A stretch of 64,000 nucleotides of DNA from JACDBE01 sp963714055 (GTDB lineage: Bacteria > Actinomycetota > Acidimicrobiia > Spongiisociales > UBA5794). Each line of letters opens with the position of its first letter. The first letter of the stretch is position 1. The translations under genes and the position numbers were made by a program. The stretch is taken from NCBI GenBank assembly GCA_963714055.1, contig OY970227.1:2046001-2110000 (forward strand), given 5' to 3'. This document shows positions 43,746 through 54,177 of this stretch, one piece after another. The notes under the pieces were generated by a model that was not told the DNA's origin, did not search any database, and saw only the letters and a program-made list of their open reading frames with translations.

Positions 43746-44006
43746 TCAGGCGGTAGGGAAGTGCTCTTCGAGGAGCAGCCGGGCTGGTTCGGCGATCTCA
43801 CCCCAGTCGGCATCCGGCATCTTCGACAAGGTCACGAAGTCGGCGGACATGAACACGCTGGCAACCCCGGGGAGGGCCATCAGGGCCGTGGCGAGCGGAT
43901 CGTCTGTGCCGGCGGCGGGGACGAACGTCTTCGGCCCACCGACGTCGACACCTACGACGAACTTGAGGGCGTTGGGGTTCGGGGTGGCTTCGATGGTGAC
44001 CGGCAC
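43746..44006 (-). CDS. NifU N-terminal-like (Nfu_N) scaffold domain protein
   Basis: An 86-residue protein matching the Nfu/HIRIP5 N-terminal domain: VTIEATPNPNALKFVVG at the start and LMALPGVASVFMSADFVTLS with ADWGEIAEPARLLLEEHF. It lacks the C-terminal CxxC NifU domain, as free-standing actinobacterial versions do. It is thought to assist Fe-S cluster handling. GTG 44006 is the only reasonable start. It is divergent from the hydantoinase genes with an 18-bp gap. Confidence 0.82.
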   Translation of the reverse strand: MPVTIEATPNPNALKFVVGVDVGGPKTFVPAAGTDDPLATALMALPGVASVFMSADFVTLSKMPDADWGEIAEPARLLLEEHFPTA

Positions 44007-44024
44007 CGGGCGATCGTAGCGACC

Positions 44025-45966
44025 ATGGCGGCAGTCCTCGGGGTCGATGTCGGGGGGACCTTCACCGATCTGGTGCGCTGGGACGGGGCGGAGGTCTCCA
44101 CCTGGAAGGAGCCGTCGACACCGGAGGACCAGAGTGTCGGAGTGGTCGCCGGCGCCGGGCGGATGGGCCGGAGCGATCGGTTCCTGCACGGCACCACGGT
44201 GGCCACCAACGCGCTACTCGAACGCCGTGGGGCCAGGACGGCACTGGTCACCTCCGCCGGGTTCGAGGACGTCATCGAGATCGGTCGCCAGGACCGCCCG
44301 TCGCTGTACGACTCCTTCGCCGACCGTCCCCGGCCGCTGGTCGACCGGGAACGCCGGTTCGGGGTGCCGGACGACGTGACCGGGTGGGTACCGCCCATCG
44401 AGCTGACCGAGGTGGAAGCGGTGGCGGTGTCGCTCCTCTACGGGCACCTCCGACCCGACGACGAGGCGGCCGTGGTGGCCGCGCTGGAGAAGGCGGCTCC
44501 CGGGGTGCCGGTGTCCCGGTCGAGCGGCGTCGTCGCCGAGTTCCGGGAGTTCGAGCGCACCGCCACCACGGTCCTCAACGCCTACTTGGCGCCCGAGACC
44601 GGCTCGTACCTGGAGCGCCTCGCCGCTCGCAGCCTCGCCGAGGGGCTTCCAGGCGACGTTCTGGTGATGCGGTCCTCCGGGGGACTGCTCCCGATCGGTG
44701 AGGCCGCCGAGCTGCCGGCGGCGATGGTCTTGTCCGGCCCGGCCGGGGGAGTCGTCGCCGCCTCGGCGCTGGCTGGTGTCCTCGGGCACCGCAGGGTGAT
44801 CTCGTTCGACATGGGCGGGACCTCCACCGATGTGTGCCGGATCGAGGACGGCCGCCCCGAGCTCTCCTACGAGCGGGCACCGGGCGGCCACGTCTGCCGG
44901 ATGCCGTCGGTCGCCATCCACACCGTTGGCGCCGGGGGCGGCAGCATCGGCTGGCGGGACGACGGTGGGTCAATGCGGGTCGGCCCGCACAGTTCCGGTG
45001 CGGTGCCGGGCCCTGCCTGCTACGGCAAGGGGGGCGCCGACCCGACGGTCACCGACGCCAACGTCGTCGCCGGGAGGATCGACCCCGGTGGCTCCCTGGC
45101 CGGGTCGTTGCCGATGCACCCCGTCCCGGCGCGACGTCGCCATCGGCGCGCTCGGGGAGGCGCTGGGCCTCGACCTCGGCGAGGCGGCCCTCGGGATCAT
45201 GACCGTGGTCGAGGCGGTGATGGCCGCCGCGGTTCGCCGGGTCTCGGTGGAGGAGGGGGCCGACCCAAGGGGGGCGCATCTGGTCGCCTTCGGCGGAGCA
45301 GGCGGGTTGCACGCCACCGCTCTCGCCCGCGGCCTGGGAATGGCCGGCGTGGTCGTCCCTTCCCACGCCGGCGTCTTCTCTTCGCTCGGCCTCCTTCTCA
45401 GCCCACCGCGCATCGACCTGGCGCGGAGCCGTCTCCGTACCGTCGGAGACGCCGCCGAGCTGCCGGCCGACGTCGCCGCGGTGCGTGCCGACGCCCTCGA
45501 CCGCTTCGCCCGGTCGGGCGTAGGAACACCGGCGTCGATCGATGTCCGCGTCGATGTTCGCTACCTGGGCCAGTCGCACGAGCTGGCCATCCCGTGGGTG
45601 GAGAGCGGCGATTGGGACGAGCTGGCCCTCGCTTTCCATGACAGCCACCGCCGCCGCAACGGGTTCGCCCGTCCCAACGATCCCATCGAGGCGGTGACGG
45701 TGCGCGTCGAGGTCATCGGCGAGCCCGTGCTCGACCTCGGCGACCTGCCGGCCCCGACGCCGTCCGGGGATGCGGTGGTGGGTACCCGCCAGGTGCTCAC
45801 CCGGAGAGGGCCGGTCGAGGCATCCGTGGTTCGCCGGGCCGGGCTGGCGCCCAGTGGGGAAGTGATCGGCCCGGCGGTGATCGAGGAGAGTGAGGCCACC
45901 ACCTGGATCGGCCCGGGCGAGCGGGCGATCGTCCACGAGTCGGGCGCCCTCGAGGTGGCCTGGTGA
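44025..45966 (+). CDS. hyuA: Hydantoinase/oxoprolinase subunit A (frameshifted)
   Basis: About 647 residues of the ATP-dependent N-methylhydantoinase/acetone carboxylase/oxoprolinase A family. The N-terminal phosphate motif is GVDVGGTFTDLVRWDG, then FLHGTTVATNALLERRGART. The central actin-like motif is RVISFDMGGTSTDVCRIEDG. One frame change near 45125 separates SLAGSLPM from RRDVAIGALGEALGLDLGEA. The C-terminal half is intact through VAFGGAGGLHATALARGLGM. The stop overlaps the B-subunit GTG start. It cleaves cyclic amides with ATP; the substrate is unknown. Confidence 0.88.
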
Positions 45967-47515
45967 ACGTCGACCCGGTCGTCCTCGAGGTGGCCCGCAA
46001 CCGGTTCGCCGCCATCGCCGACGAGATGGGGGTGGTGCTCCGCCGCACCGCCTACTCGCCGAACATCAAGGAGCGAGCCGACTGCTCGGCTGCGGTGTTC
46101 GTACCCGACGGCGAGATGCTCGCCCAGGCCGAGCACATCCCGGTCCACCTCGGCTCGATGCCGGCCTCGGTGGCAGCCGTGCTCGGTCGCGTTCGGCACC
46201 GACCTACCGCCGGGCATCCAGTACGCGGTCAACGACCCCTACCACGGGGGCACCCACCTCAACGACCTCACCCTGGTGCGGCCGGTTCACGTCGACGGCA
46301 AGCTGATCGGCTGGGTGGCCAACCGGGCCCACCACGCCGACGTCGGCGGCGAGGCCCCGGGCTCGATGCCGGCCCACGCCGTCACCGTCGACCAGGAGGG
46401 GATCGTGGTGGCGCCGATGCCGGCAGTGTCCGGCGGCGAGTGGCTGCGATGCGTTCGTCGAGCCGTTCCTCGACGCCACCCGCACACCCGCCGAGCGGCT
46501 CGGTGACCTCGTCGGCCCAGCTGGGCGCCAACGAGGCCGGGGCGGAGAGGCTCGCCGCCCTCGTGTCGACGACCGGCGTCGACCGGCTATCGCCGAGCTG
46601 ACGGCGGCGCTGCTCGATTACGGCGAGCGACGGATGCGCGCCGCCATCGGACGCGCTCCCCGACGGTACGTATCGGTTCGAGGACTTCATGGAGTGGGCC
46701 GGGGCGACTGCTCCCGGTGCGGGTGGCCGTCACCGTGGACGGGGAAGACGCTCACCGCCGACTTCACCGGCACCGCCCGGCAGGTCGAGGGCAACATCAA
46801 CGCGGTCGCCGCGGTGACCCGCTCGTGCCTGTACTACGCGGTCAGGGTCGCCACCGACCCCACCATCCCGGCGAACGGCGGGTGCTACCGACCCATCCGC
46901 CTGGTCACCGAGTCGGGCAGCCTGGTCGACGCCCTCGCCCCGGCGGCGGTCGCCGCCGGCAACGTGGAGACCAGCCAGCGGATCGCCGACGTGCTGCTCG
47001 GCGCCCTGGCCCAGGCGGCCCCCGACCGGGTGCCCGCCGCCTCCCAGGGGACGATGAACAACGTCCTGATCGGCAACGACGACTTCGCCTACTACGAGAC
47101 CATCGCCGGTGGCCAGGGCGGGCGGCCCGGCGCCGCCGGCCAGTCCGGGATCCACACCGGCATGACCAACACCAAGAACACCCCGATCGAGTCGTTGGAA
47201 GACCACTATCCGTTCCGGGTGGTGAGTTACCGGCTGCGGCGGGGCAGCGGCGGCGCCGGCCGCTACCCGGGCGGCGAGGGGATCGAGCGCCAACTCGCTT
47301 TCGACGTCCCCGCCACCGTCTCGCTGATGGGAGAGCGCCGGGTGCTGCCTCCGTGGGGCCTGGCCGGTGGCGGACCGGGCGGCTGCGGCGAGGACTGGCT
47401 GATCCGAGCCGACGGGACCCGGGAGCGGCTCGCCGGAAAGACCACCATCGAGGTCGAGCCCGGCGACCACCTCCTGGTGCTCACCCCGGGGGGCGGCGGC
47501 TGGGGACGGCCCTAG
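45963..47515 (+). CDS. hyuB: Hydantoinase/oxoprolinase subunit B (several frameshifts)
   Basis: About 517 residues in many pieces: VVLEVARNRFAAIADEMGVV, then (other frame) IQYAVNDPYHGGTHLNDLTL, VANRAHHADVGGEAPGSMPA, AELTAALLDYGERRMRAAIG, LTADFTGTARQVEGNINAVA and the intact C-terminal YYETIAGGQGGRPGAAGQSG with HTGMTNTKNTPIESLE. Frame changes occur near 46195, 46450, 46500, 46590, 46650, 46710 and 46745. All conserved blocks of the B family are present in order, so the lesions look like read errors. GTG 45963 overlaps the A-subunit stop. Confidence 0.8.
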
Positions 47516-48972
47516 CCCGCTGCCGCCGCCTGGACCTCCCGACGAAGCTCGTCCAGCAGGCCGGGTCTCTCCTTCATCCCGGTGCGGGTGGCGCCGCTCA
47601 GTGCCCAGGGTTGGAGGCGGTCGAGGGCGTCGCCGAGGGCGTCGGGGCCGACGGCGGTACGTCCCGCCGCCACCGCCCGGGCGGCGCCCACCTGCAGCGT
47701 CGACGATGCCAGCAGCTCGGCGATGTCGTTGGTGAGCAGGAGATCGGACGCCGCCAGCTCGCTGAAGCCGAAGTCGATCATCCATACGGCGCCGTCAGCG
47801 GCCAGGAAGACGTTCGCCAGACGCAGATCGCGGTGGGCGATGCGGTGCCGGCGCATCAACGTCACCTGCTCCCAGATGGCGGCCAGCACGTCATCGGTCA
47901 TCTCCGCGGGCTCGAGTCGGTCGAGGCTGCGTCCCTCGATGGCCTCGTAGGCGAGGACGTAGCCGTTGGGATCGGCGGTGGCGAAACCGGCGAGCCTCGG
48001 GGTGCGCACCCCCAGCTCACGCGCCGCCAAGGCAACGAGTGCCTCGTGCTCGACCCCGCGGCGCAGCGTCGAGAAGGGCCGCTCGTCACCCAGGTCGCGC
48101 CGCTGCGCCCACCGGTAGATCCGGAAGAGGAGGTCGGCACTGCGCTGGTCCTCGCCGAGCGCTTTGACGAAGAGGTGCTGCCCGTCCGGTGCCGTGCCGA
48201 AGTACGGCGACGAGCCGCGGGCGTCCACGCTGGCCTGCTCCAACCGGGCCAGCGGTAACCCGACGGCGGCCAGCCCGCCGGCGATGCTGGCTCCGGTCGG
48301 CCGGCGGACCGGTCCCCCGAGGGCCACCAGGACCGCTGCTCCCGAGAACCAGCCCACCAGCAAGTTGTGCAATGACTCGAAGGAGACCGGCGAAGCGAGA
48401 AATCGGGTCACGCTGACACCGACGAGCAGGAGCCAACCCAGCCGCCGCCACCGCCGTTCCAGCCAGGGGGCGGCGGCGGTCAGGACGGCGCTCACCACCG
48501 CCACTCCGACGGCTGACGGGAAGCCGGGGTCGGTGAGCGGGCCGGCGGCGTCCTCGACCTCGACGACCGTCTCGCCGGGTCCGGGGTCGACGCCGTCGAG
48601 GATCGAGGCCAGGGCGACGGCGAGGACGACGGCGAGCAGCACCGTCACCAGCAGCCGCCACCGTCCCCGGAGAACGGTGACCACCAGCCCGCCTCCCAAG
48701 AGGACGATGGCCAGCACCCTGGTGCCGACGACGACGACGGCGGTGATCCACTCGGGGAGGGCCTCCAACCCGCTGAGCAACTCGGAGGTGAAGGCGACCA
48801 GGGTGCCGCCGAACAGCCATTGGACGACGATCTCGACGAGCAGCGCCACCGCGGCGACGACGAGACGCAACACATCCGCCGGTGACCGCTCGGTGTTCGC
48901 AGCAGTCGCCTCGACCACCACGGTCTTCGGATCGATCACGGCGCCACGATATACGATCGCCTGTTTCGCCAC
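47512..48972 (-). CDS. Membrane protein with kinase-like (APH/RIO-type) domain
   Basis: 486 residues. Residues ~35-235 hold six or so hydrophobic helices (LRLVVAAVALLVEIVVQWLF, VVVVGTRVLAIVLLGGGLVV, FSGAAVLVALGG). The C-terminal half is a kinase-like fold with HRIAHRDLRLANVF (catalytic loop HxDxxxxN) and WMIDFGFSELAAS (DFG-like). In many actinobacteria this layout is followed by a lysylphosphatidylglycerol-synthase-type membrane domain. Here the protein stops at AAAG with no such domain. Target unknown, possibly a lipid or glycolipid. GTG 48972 is the start. It is convergent with hyuB (4-bp overlap). Confidence 0.72.
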   Translation of the reverse strand: MAKQAIVYRGAVIDPKTVVVEATAANTERSPADVLRLVVAAVALLVEIVVQWLFGGTLVAFTSELLSGLEALPEWITAVVVVGTRVLAIVLLGGGLVVTVLRGRWRLLVTVLLAVVLAVALASILDGVDPGPGETVVEVEDAAGPLTDPGFPSAVGVAVVSAVLTAAAPWLERRWRRLGWLLLVGVSVTRFLASPVSFESLHNLLVGWFSGAAVLVALGGPVRRPTGASIAGGLAAVGLPLARLEQASVDARGSSPYFGTAPDGQHLFVKALGEDQRSADLLFRIYRWAQRRDLGDERPFSTLRRGVEHEALVALAARELGVRTPRLAGFATADPNGYVLAYEAIEGRSLDRLEPAEMTDDVLAAIWEQVTLMRRHRIAHRDLRLANVFLAADGAVWMIDFGFSELAASDLLLTNDIAELLASSTLQVGAARAVAAGRTAVGPDALGDALDRLQPWALSGATRTGMKERPGLLDELRREVQAAAAG

Positions 48973-49009
48973 GGTGGCGGCTTGGCGACCGGTGCTCGGT
49001 AGATTGCAG

Positions 49010-50551
49010 GTGACCAGTAGGGGGTTCCGCCTGGGTCTCTCGTTCGACGACTACCGCAGCCGTGACGCCACCGCCCTGGCCGAGCTGCTCGCCACCGGCC
49101 AGGTCACCTCCGACGAGCTCATCGACGCCGCCGTCGACCGTCACCATGCGGTCAACCCTGTGATCAACGCGGTGGTCTCGACCAGGTTCGAGGCAGCCCG
49201 AGCCGAGGCAGCCCGGGCCGCCGCGGCCACGGTCAGGGGACCTTTCGCCGGTGTCCCGTTCCTCATCAAGGATCTCACCTCGGAGGTGGGCGAGCCGGTG
49301 ACCTTCGGCTCGGTGTTCTTCAAGGACTTCCGGGGCGTGTTCACCCCTGAGGTGGTCCACCGTTTCCGTCGTGCCGGGCTGGTGTCGCTGGGACGCACCA
49401 ACGCTCCCGAGCTCGGGCTGTTGCCCGTCACCGAACCGGTCCTCCATGGCGCTACCCGCAACCCTTGGAGCCTCGACCACACCCCGGGCGGGTCGAGTGG
49501 CGGAGCCGCTGCCGCGGTGGCGGCCGGAATCGTGCCCATGGCGCACGCCAGCGACGGCGGAGGATCGATCCGCATCCCCGGCATCGGCGTGCGGCCTGTT
49601 CGGGATGAAGCCGACCAGGGGCCGGGTGCCGCTGGCACCGGCGGGCGCCGCCGACTACCTGTCGACCTCGTTCTGCATCAGCCGGTCGGTGCGGGACAGC
49701 GCCATCCTCCTCGACGCCGTCGCCGGCGCCCCGAGCGGAGACCGCTTCACCCCGGCACCGCCCCGCGCCCTGCTACCGCCACCACGCCGAGGTGGACCCA
49801 CCGGCGCTGCGGATCGCCTTCACCACCGTCGACCTCGAGGGGAACCCGATCCATCCCGACTGCATCGCCGCCGTGGAGCAGACCGTCGCCCTGCTCGAAG
49901 GCCTCGGCCACCACGTCGAAGAGGCCAGGCCCGCCGTTCGACGGGGCCGCCGTCCGCACCGCCTTCCTCGACTGGTGGAAGGCGATGCCCCACGCCGCCT
50001 TCCTCGAGATCCTCGCCGTGGTCGAGCAGCGGCCGATGGGCAAGGCGCTGCGCCGGGCGCTGGGAGACCTGCGCGCCATGCGGGCGGTGGGCAAGGTGGT
50101 CACCAGAGGCTCCAAGCTGGACGCCTTCGAGCCGTTCACGTGGGAGCTGGTGGAGCGTGGTCTCGACCTGACCGCCGGGGAGCTGTTGATGGCCACCACC
50201 GTCCTCCAGACCGCCGCCTACGCGCTCGGCGACTTCCTCGTCGCCCACGATGTGCTGCTCACCGCCACCCTCGGCGAGCCGCCCAAGCGGGTCGGCGAGC
50301 TCGACCAAAGCACCCCGTTCGAGGAGTTCGAGGACCAGCTGTCCCGCTACGTCCCGTACACCCCGGTGGCCAACTTCAGCGGGTTCCCGGCGATGACGGT
50401 CCCGCTCCATCGCAACCCCGCCGGTCTCCCCATCGGGTCGCACTTCATGGCCCGCGGCGGAGACGAAGCCACGTTGTTCCAGCTGGCCGGCCAGTTGGAG
50501 CGTGCCCAGTCCTGGTTCGACGCTGTCCCCGAGGTTCCCGTCGGGACCTGA
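49010..50551 (+). CDS. Amidase, amidase-signature family (frameshifted)
   Basis: About 514 residues. The catalytic Ser-cisSer-Lys triad lies in VPFLIKDLT (Lys) and TPGGSSGGAAAAVAAGIVPM (Ser/cis-Ser), with ASDGGGSIRIP following. Frame changes occur near 49600 (GVCGLFGMKPTRG is split), 49785 and 49930, while sequence on each side remains amidase-like (FSGFPAMTVPLHRNPAGLPI near the C-terminus). It hydrolyses an amide or aryl-acylamide; substrate not known. GTG 49010 is chosen because the family starts with a short helix (GLSFDDYRSRDATALAELLA). Confidence 0.85.
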   Translation: MTSRGFRLGLSFDDYRSRDATALAELLATGQVTSDELIDAAVDRHHAVNPVINAVVSTRFEAARAEAARAAAATVRGPFAGVPFLIKDLTSEVGEPVTFGSVFFKDFRGVFTPEVVHRFRRAGLVSLGRTNAPELGLLPVTEPVLHGATRNPWSLDHTPGGSSGGAAAAVAAGIVPMAHASDGGGSIRIPGIGVRPVRDEADQGPGAAGTGGRRRLPVDLVLHQPVGAGQRHPPRRRRRRPERRPLHPGTAPRPATATTPRWTHRRCGSPSPPSTSRGTRSIPTASPPWSRPSPCSKASATTSKRPGPPFDGAAVRTAFLDWWKAMPHAAFLEILAVVEQRPMGKALRRALGDLRAMRAVGKVVTRGSKLDAFEPFTWELVERGLDLTAGELLMATTVLQTAAYALGDFLVAHDVLLTATLGEPPKRVGELDQSTPFEEFEDQLSRYVPYTPVANFSGFPAMTVPLHRNPAGLPIGSHFMARGGDEATLFQLAGQLERAQSWFDAVPEVPVGT

Positions 50552-50555
50552 GCGG

Positions 50556-51242
50556 TCAGCGAGCCGTCAGGGTGACGAGCCCGTCGGGGCCGGCGACGAT
50601 CACCAGGTCGGCCATGGCGACGAAGAGCCCGGTGGCGAGCACCCCGGGCACCGCCCGGAGTACCGCGTCCATCGCATCCGGGTCGGCGATCGGCCCGGTG
50701 GCGAGGTCGACCACCAGGTTGCCGTTGTCGGTGACGTAGGGGCGGTCCCCATCGGCACGTATCGCCGGCTCGCCGTGCGACGCCAGCCGGGCGAGCGTGG
50801 AGGCCACCCCGAACGGCGTCACCTCGAGCGGGACCGCAGCCCCGGTCCCCAGCTTGGGGACCAGCTTGGTGTGGTCGGCCACCACCACGAACGCTTCCGC
50901 CAGTGAGGCGACGATCCGTTCCCGAAGCATGGCGCCGCCGCCGCCCTTGATCAGTGAAAGGTCGGGTGCGATCTCGTCTGCGCCGTCGATGGCCACCGCC
51001 ACCACATCGTCGGGCCCTGGGTCGACCAGCGGGATACCCAGCCGGCTCGCCAGCGCCTCGGTCGCCGCCGAGCTGGGGATGCCGCGGACGTCGGACAGCC
51101 GGCCGTCATCGAGCCGTGCGGCGATCTCGGTGACGGCGTGCGCCGCGGTGGAACCCGAGCCGAGGCCGACGACCATGCCGGACGCCACCCGGTCGACGGC
51201 GGCAAGCGCCGCCTGGCGCTTGTACCGGTCGAGGTCGCTCAA
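50556..51242 (-). CDS. rpiA: Ribose-5-phosphate isomerase A
   Basis: A 228-residue isomerase of the pentose phosphate pathway interconverting ribose-5-P and ribulose-5-P. Phosphate-binding and active-site blocks are VVGLGSGSTAAHAV, DGADEIAPDLSLIKGGGGAM (DGADE; KGGGGA), and VVADHTKLV. TTG 51242 overlaps the gcvP stop (TTGA), giving a natural start SDLDRYKRQAALAAVDRVAS. It is downstream of and coupled to gcvP, and thus also placed behind the glycine riboswitch. Confidence 0.95.
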   Translation of the reverse strand: MSDLDRYKRQAALAAVDRVASGMVVGLGSGSTAAHAVTEIAARLDDGRLSDVRGIPSSAATEALASRLGIPLVDPGPDDVVAVAIDGADEIAPDLSLIKGGGGAMLRERIVASLAEAFVVVADHTKLVPKLGTGAAVPLEVTPFGVASTLARLASHGEPAIRADGDRPYVTDNGNLVVDLATGPIADPDAMDAVLRAVPGVLATGLFVAMADLVIVAGPDGLVTLTAR

Positions 51243-54089
51243 TCCGGCCCCGTCCCGGCGTAGGCCTCGATCGGCGGGCAGGAGCACACCAGGTTGCGGT
51301 CGCCGTACGGATTGTCGATCCGCGACACCGGCGGCCAGTACTTGTCCCCGCGCAACGCCGTCACCGGGTAGGCGGCCAGCTCCCTCGGGTAAGGCCGGTC
51401 CCAGTCGTCGGCGAGGACGTCCTCGGCGGTGTGCGGGGCGTGGTGAAGCGGGTTGTCATCGACCGGCCACCCACCGTCGCCGACCCGGTCGACCTCGCGC
51501 CTGACGGCGATCATGGCGTCACAGAACCGGTCCAGCTCGGTGAGCGACTCGGACTCGGTCGGCTCCACCATGAGCGTCCCGGCCACCGGGAACGACATCG
51601 TGGGCGCGTGGAACCCGTAGTCGATCAACCGCTTGGCGATGTCGTCGACGGTCACGCCGTGGTCGTGCTTGAGCTCTCTGGTGTCGATGATGCACTCGTG
51701 GGCGACGAACCCACCGGGACCGGTGTAGAGGACCGGGTAGTGGGGCGCCAGCCGCCTGGCGATGTAGTTGGCATTCAGGATCGCCATCCGGGTCGCCCGG
51801 GTCAGCCCTTCGGCGCCCATCAGGGCGATGTAGGCCCAGGCGATGGGGAGGATGCCGGCCGAGCCCCACGACGCCGCCGCCACCGCCCCGGTGCCGGTGA
51901 GCGGGTCACCGGGAAGGAACGGGGCGAGATGACTCCGCACCCCGATGGGCCCAACCCCCGGGCCACCCCCGCCGTGGGGGATGGTGAACGTCTTGTGCAG
52001 GTTCAGGTGGGAGACGTCGCCGCCGAACTCGCCGGGCTTGGCGACGCCGACCAGGGCGTTCAGGTTGGCCCCGTCGATGTAGACCTGGCCGCCGTGCCGG
52101 TGGACGATGTCGCACACCTCGGTCACCGTCTCCTCGAACACGCCGTGTGTCGACGGGTAGGTGATCATCAACGCTGCCAAGCGATCGGCGTGCTCCTCCG
52201 CCTTGGCGACGAGGTCGGCGACGTCGATGTTCCCGTCGTCGTCGGTCGCCACCACCACGACCTGCATCCCGGCCATCGCCGCGCTGGCCGGGTTGGTCCC
52301 GTGGGCCGAGGCGGGGATCAGGCACACGTCGCGCCGGCTCTCCCCGCGGGAGGCGTGGTACCCGCGGATGGCGAGGAGCCCGGCGTACTCGCCCTGCGAA
52401 CCGGCGTTCGGCTGGAGCGACACGGCGTCGTATCCGGTGATCTCGGCCAGCCATCGCTCGAGTTCGTCGATCAGCTCGAGGTAGCCGCCGACCTGGTCAC
52501 GGGGGGCGTGGGGATGGACGCGGGCGAACCCCGGCCAGGTGACCGCCACCATCTCGGTGGTGGCGTTGAGCTTCATGGTGCACGAGCCCAACGGGATCAT
52601 CGACCGGTCGAGGGCGATGTCGCGGTGCTGCAGCTTGCGGAGGTAGCGGAGCATCGCCGTCTCGCTGTGGTGCTCGGAGAAGACCGGGTGGATGAGATAT
52701 GGCGAGGTGCGCGCCAGTTGCCCTGGGATGCCGGCGTCGGCGTCTTCCAGGTCGGCAACTCGGGCGGGGACCCCGAAGCTCTCGAACAGGAGGTCGATGT
52801 GGGCGGGGGTGGTCACCTCGTCGACGGAAACCCCGACCGTGTCGGCGTCCACCTGGCGCAGGTTGACGCGTCGCTCGGCGGCGGCGGCGACCACCTCGCC
52901 GGCCCGACCGGGCGCGGACACGGTGAGCGTGTCGAACCAGGTGTCGTTGACGACGGTGACCCCACCGGCGGCGAGCCCGGCGGTGAGCAGGGACGCCAGT
53001 CGGTGGGCTCGCTCGGCGATCGTGCGCAGGCCGTCCGGGCCGTGGTACACGGCGTACGCCCCGGCGATGACCGCCAGGAGCACCTGGGCGGTGCAGATGT
53101 TGCTGGTCGCCTTCTCCCGGCGGATGTGCTGCTCGCGGGTGGTGAGCGCCAGCCGCAGCGCCATCCGCCCGGCGGTGTCCCGTGACACCCCGACCAGGCG
53201 GCCGGGCATCGAGCGCTTGAACTCGTCTCGGATGGCGAAGAAGGCGGCGTGGGGTCCTCCGAACATCATCGGCACCCCGAAGCGCTGCGAGCTGCCAACG
53301 ACCACATCGGCGCCCCACTCCCCCGGGGGGACGAGCATGGCGAGGGCGAGCAGGTCGGCGGCTACCGCGATCCCGACACCCCGCGACCGCAGCCCGTCGA
53401 CCAGCGAGCGGTGGTCAGGGACGGTTCCGCTGCTCCCCGGGTACTGCAGGAGCACGGCGTAAACGTCATCGGTAGTGGCCGTCGCCGGGTCGGCGACGAC
53501 GATCTCGATGCCGAGCGGCTCGGCCCGGGTGGCGAGCACCGCGATGGTCTGGGGGTGGCAGTCGGCGTCGACCAGGAATCGCTCCGAGTCGACCTGCTTG
53601 GTGCGGTGGAGCATCGCCATCGCCTCGGCGGCGGCGGTCGCCTCGTCGAGCATCGAGGCGTTGGCGATCTCCATTCCGGTGAGGTCGCTCACCATCGTCT
53701 GGAAGTTGAGCAGAGCCTCCAGCCTGCCCTGGGAGATCTCGGGCTGATACGGGGTGTAGGCGGTGTACCAGCCGGGGTTCTCGAGGATGTTGCGCTGGAT
53801 CACCGCCGGGGTGATCGTGTCGTGGTATCCCATCCCGATCATCGAGGTGAACACCTCGTTGCGACCGGCCAGCTCGGCGAGCCGGGCGGTGACCGCCGTC
53901 TCGGTGCGGGGACCGGGCAGAGTCGAGCACGCCTCCTCGGATCGAAGCCGGCACGGCGCGCTCGACCAGCTCGTCGAGGCTGGCGACGCCGACCACCTCG
54001 AGCATCTTGCCGACTTGGTCGGGTTCAGGCCCGATGTGGCGCCGCACGAAGTCGTCGGTCTGTTCCAGTTCGCTGAGCGGGCGGGTCAT
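51239..54089 (-). CDS. gcvP: Glycine dehydrogenase (decarboxylating), P-protein (frameshifted)
   Basis: A single-chain P-protein of about 950 residues. The PLP lysine is in HLNLHKTFTIPHGGGGPGVG. Other blocks are LGSCTMKLNATTEM and QPNAGSQGEYAGLLAIRGYH. The first ~50 residues (MTRPLSELEQTDDFVRRHIG and VGVASLDELVERAVPASI) are in another frame, joined near 53935 to NEVFTSMIGMGYHDTITPAV. It decarboxylates glycine and loads the aminomethyl group on the H-protein; gcvT/gcvH are not in the window. It is preceded by a tandem glycine riboswitch and a 15-bp triple repeat. rpiA is translationally coupled downstream. Confidence 0.94.
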
Positions 54090-54119
54090 CTCGGCTCCTC
54101 GACGTCGGCGGCACCGGGC

Positions 54120-54164
54120 CCCACCCTCGGTGTGCCCACCCTCGGTGTGCCCACCCTCGGTGTG
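54120..54164. repeat. Three copies of a 15-bp tandem repeat in the gcvP leader
   Basis: CCCACCCTCGGTGTG is repeated three times without mismatch at 54120-54134, 54135-54149 and 54150-54164. It lies between the glycine riboswitch and the gcvP start (ATG at 54089, minus strand), in the part where an expression platform would act. The length is a multiple of three in no coding context. It may be slippage or a modulator of the leader structure. Confidence 0.85.
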
Positions 54165-54177
54165 AAGGTCTCCGGCG

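Noticed and set aside
51431..53185. 584-codon open frame on the plus strand
   Set aside because: Antisense of gcvP, which has clear catalytic motifs on the minus strand.
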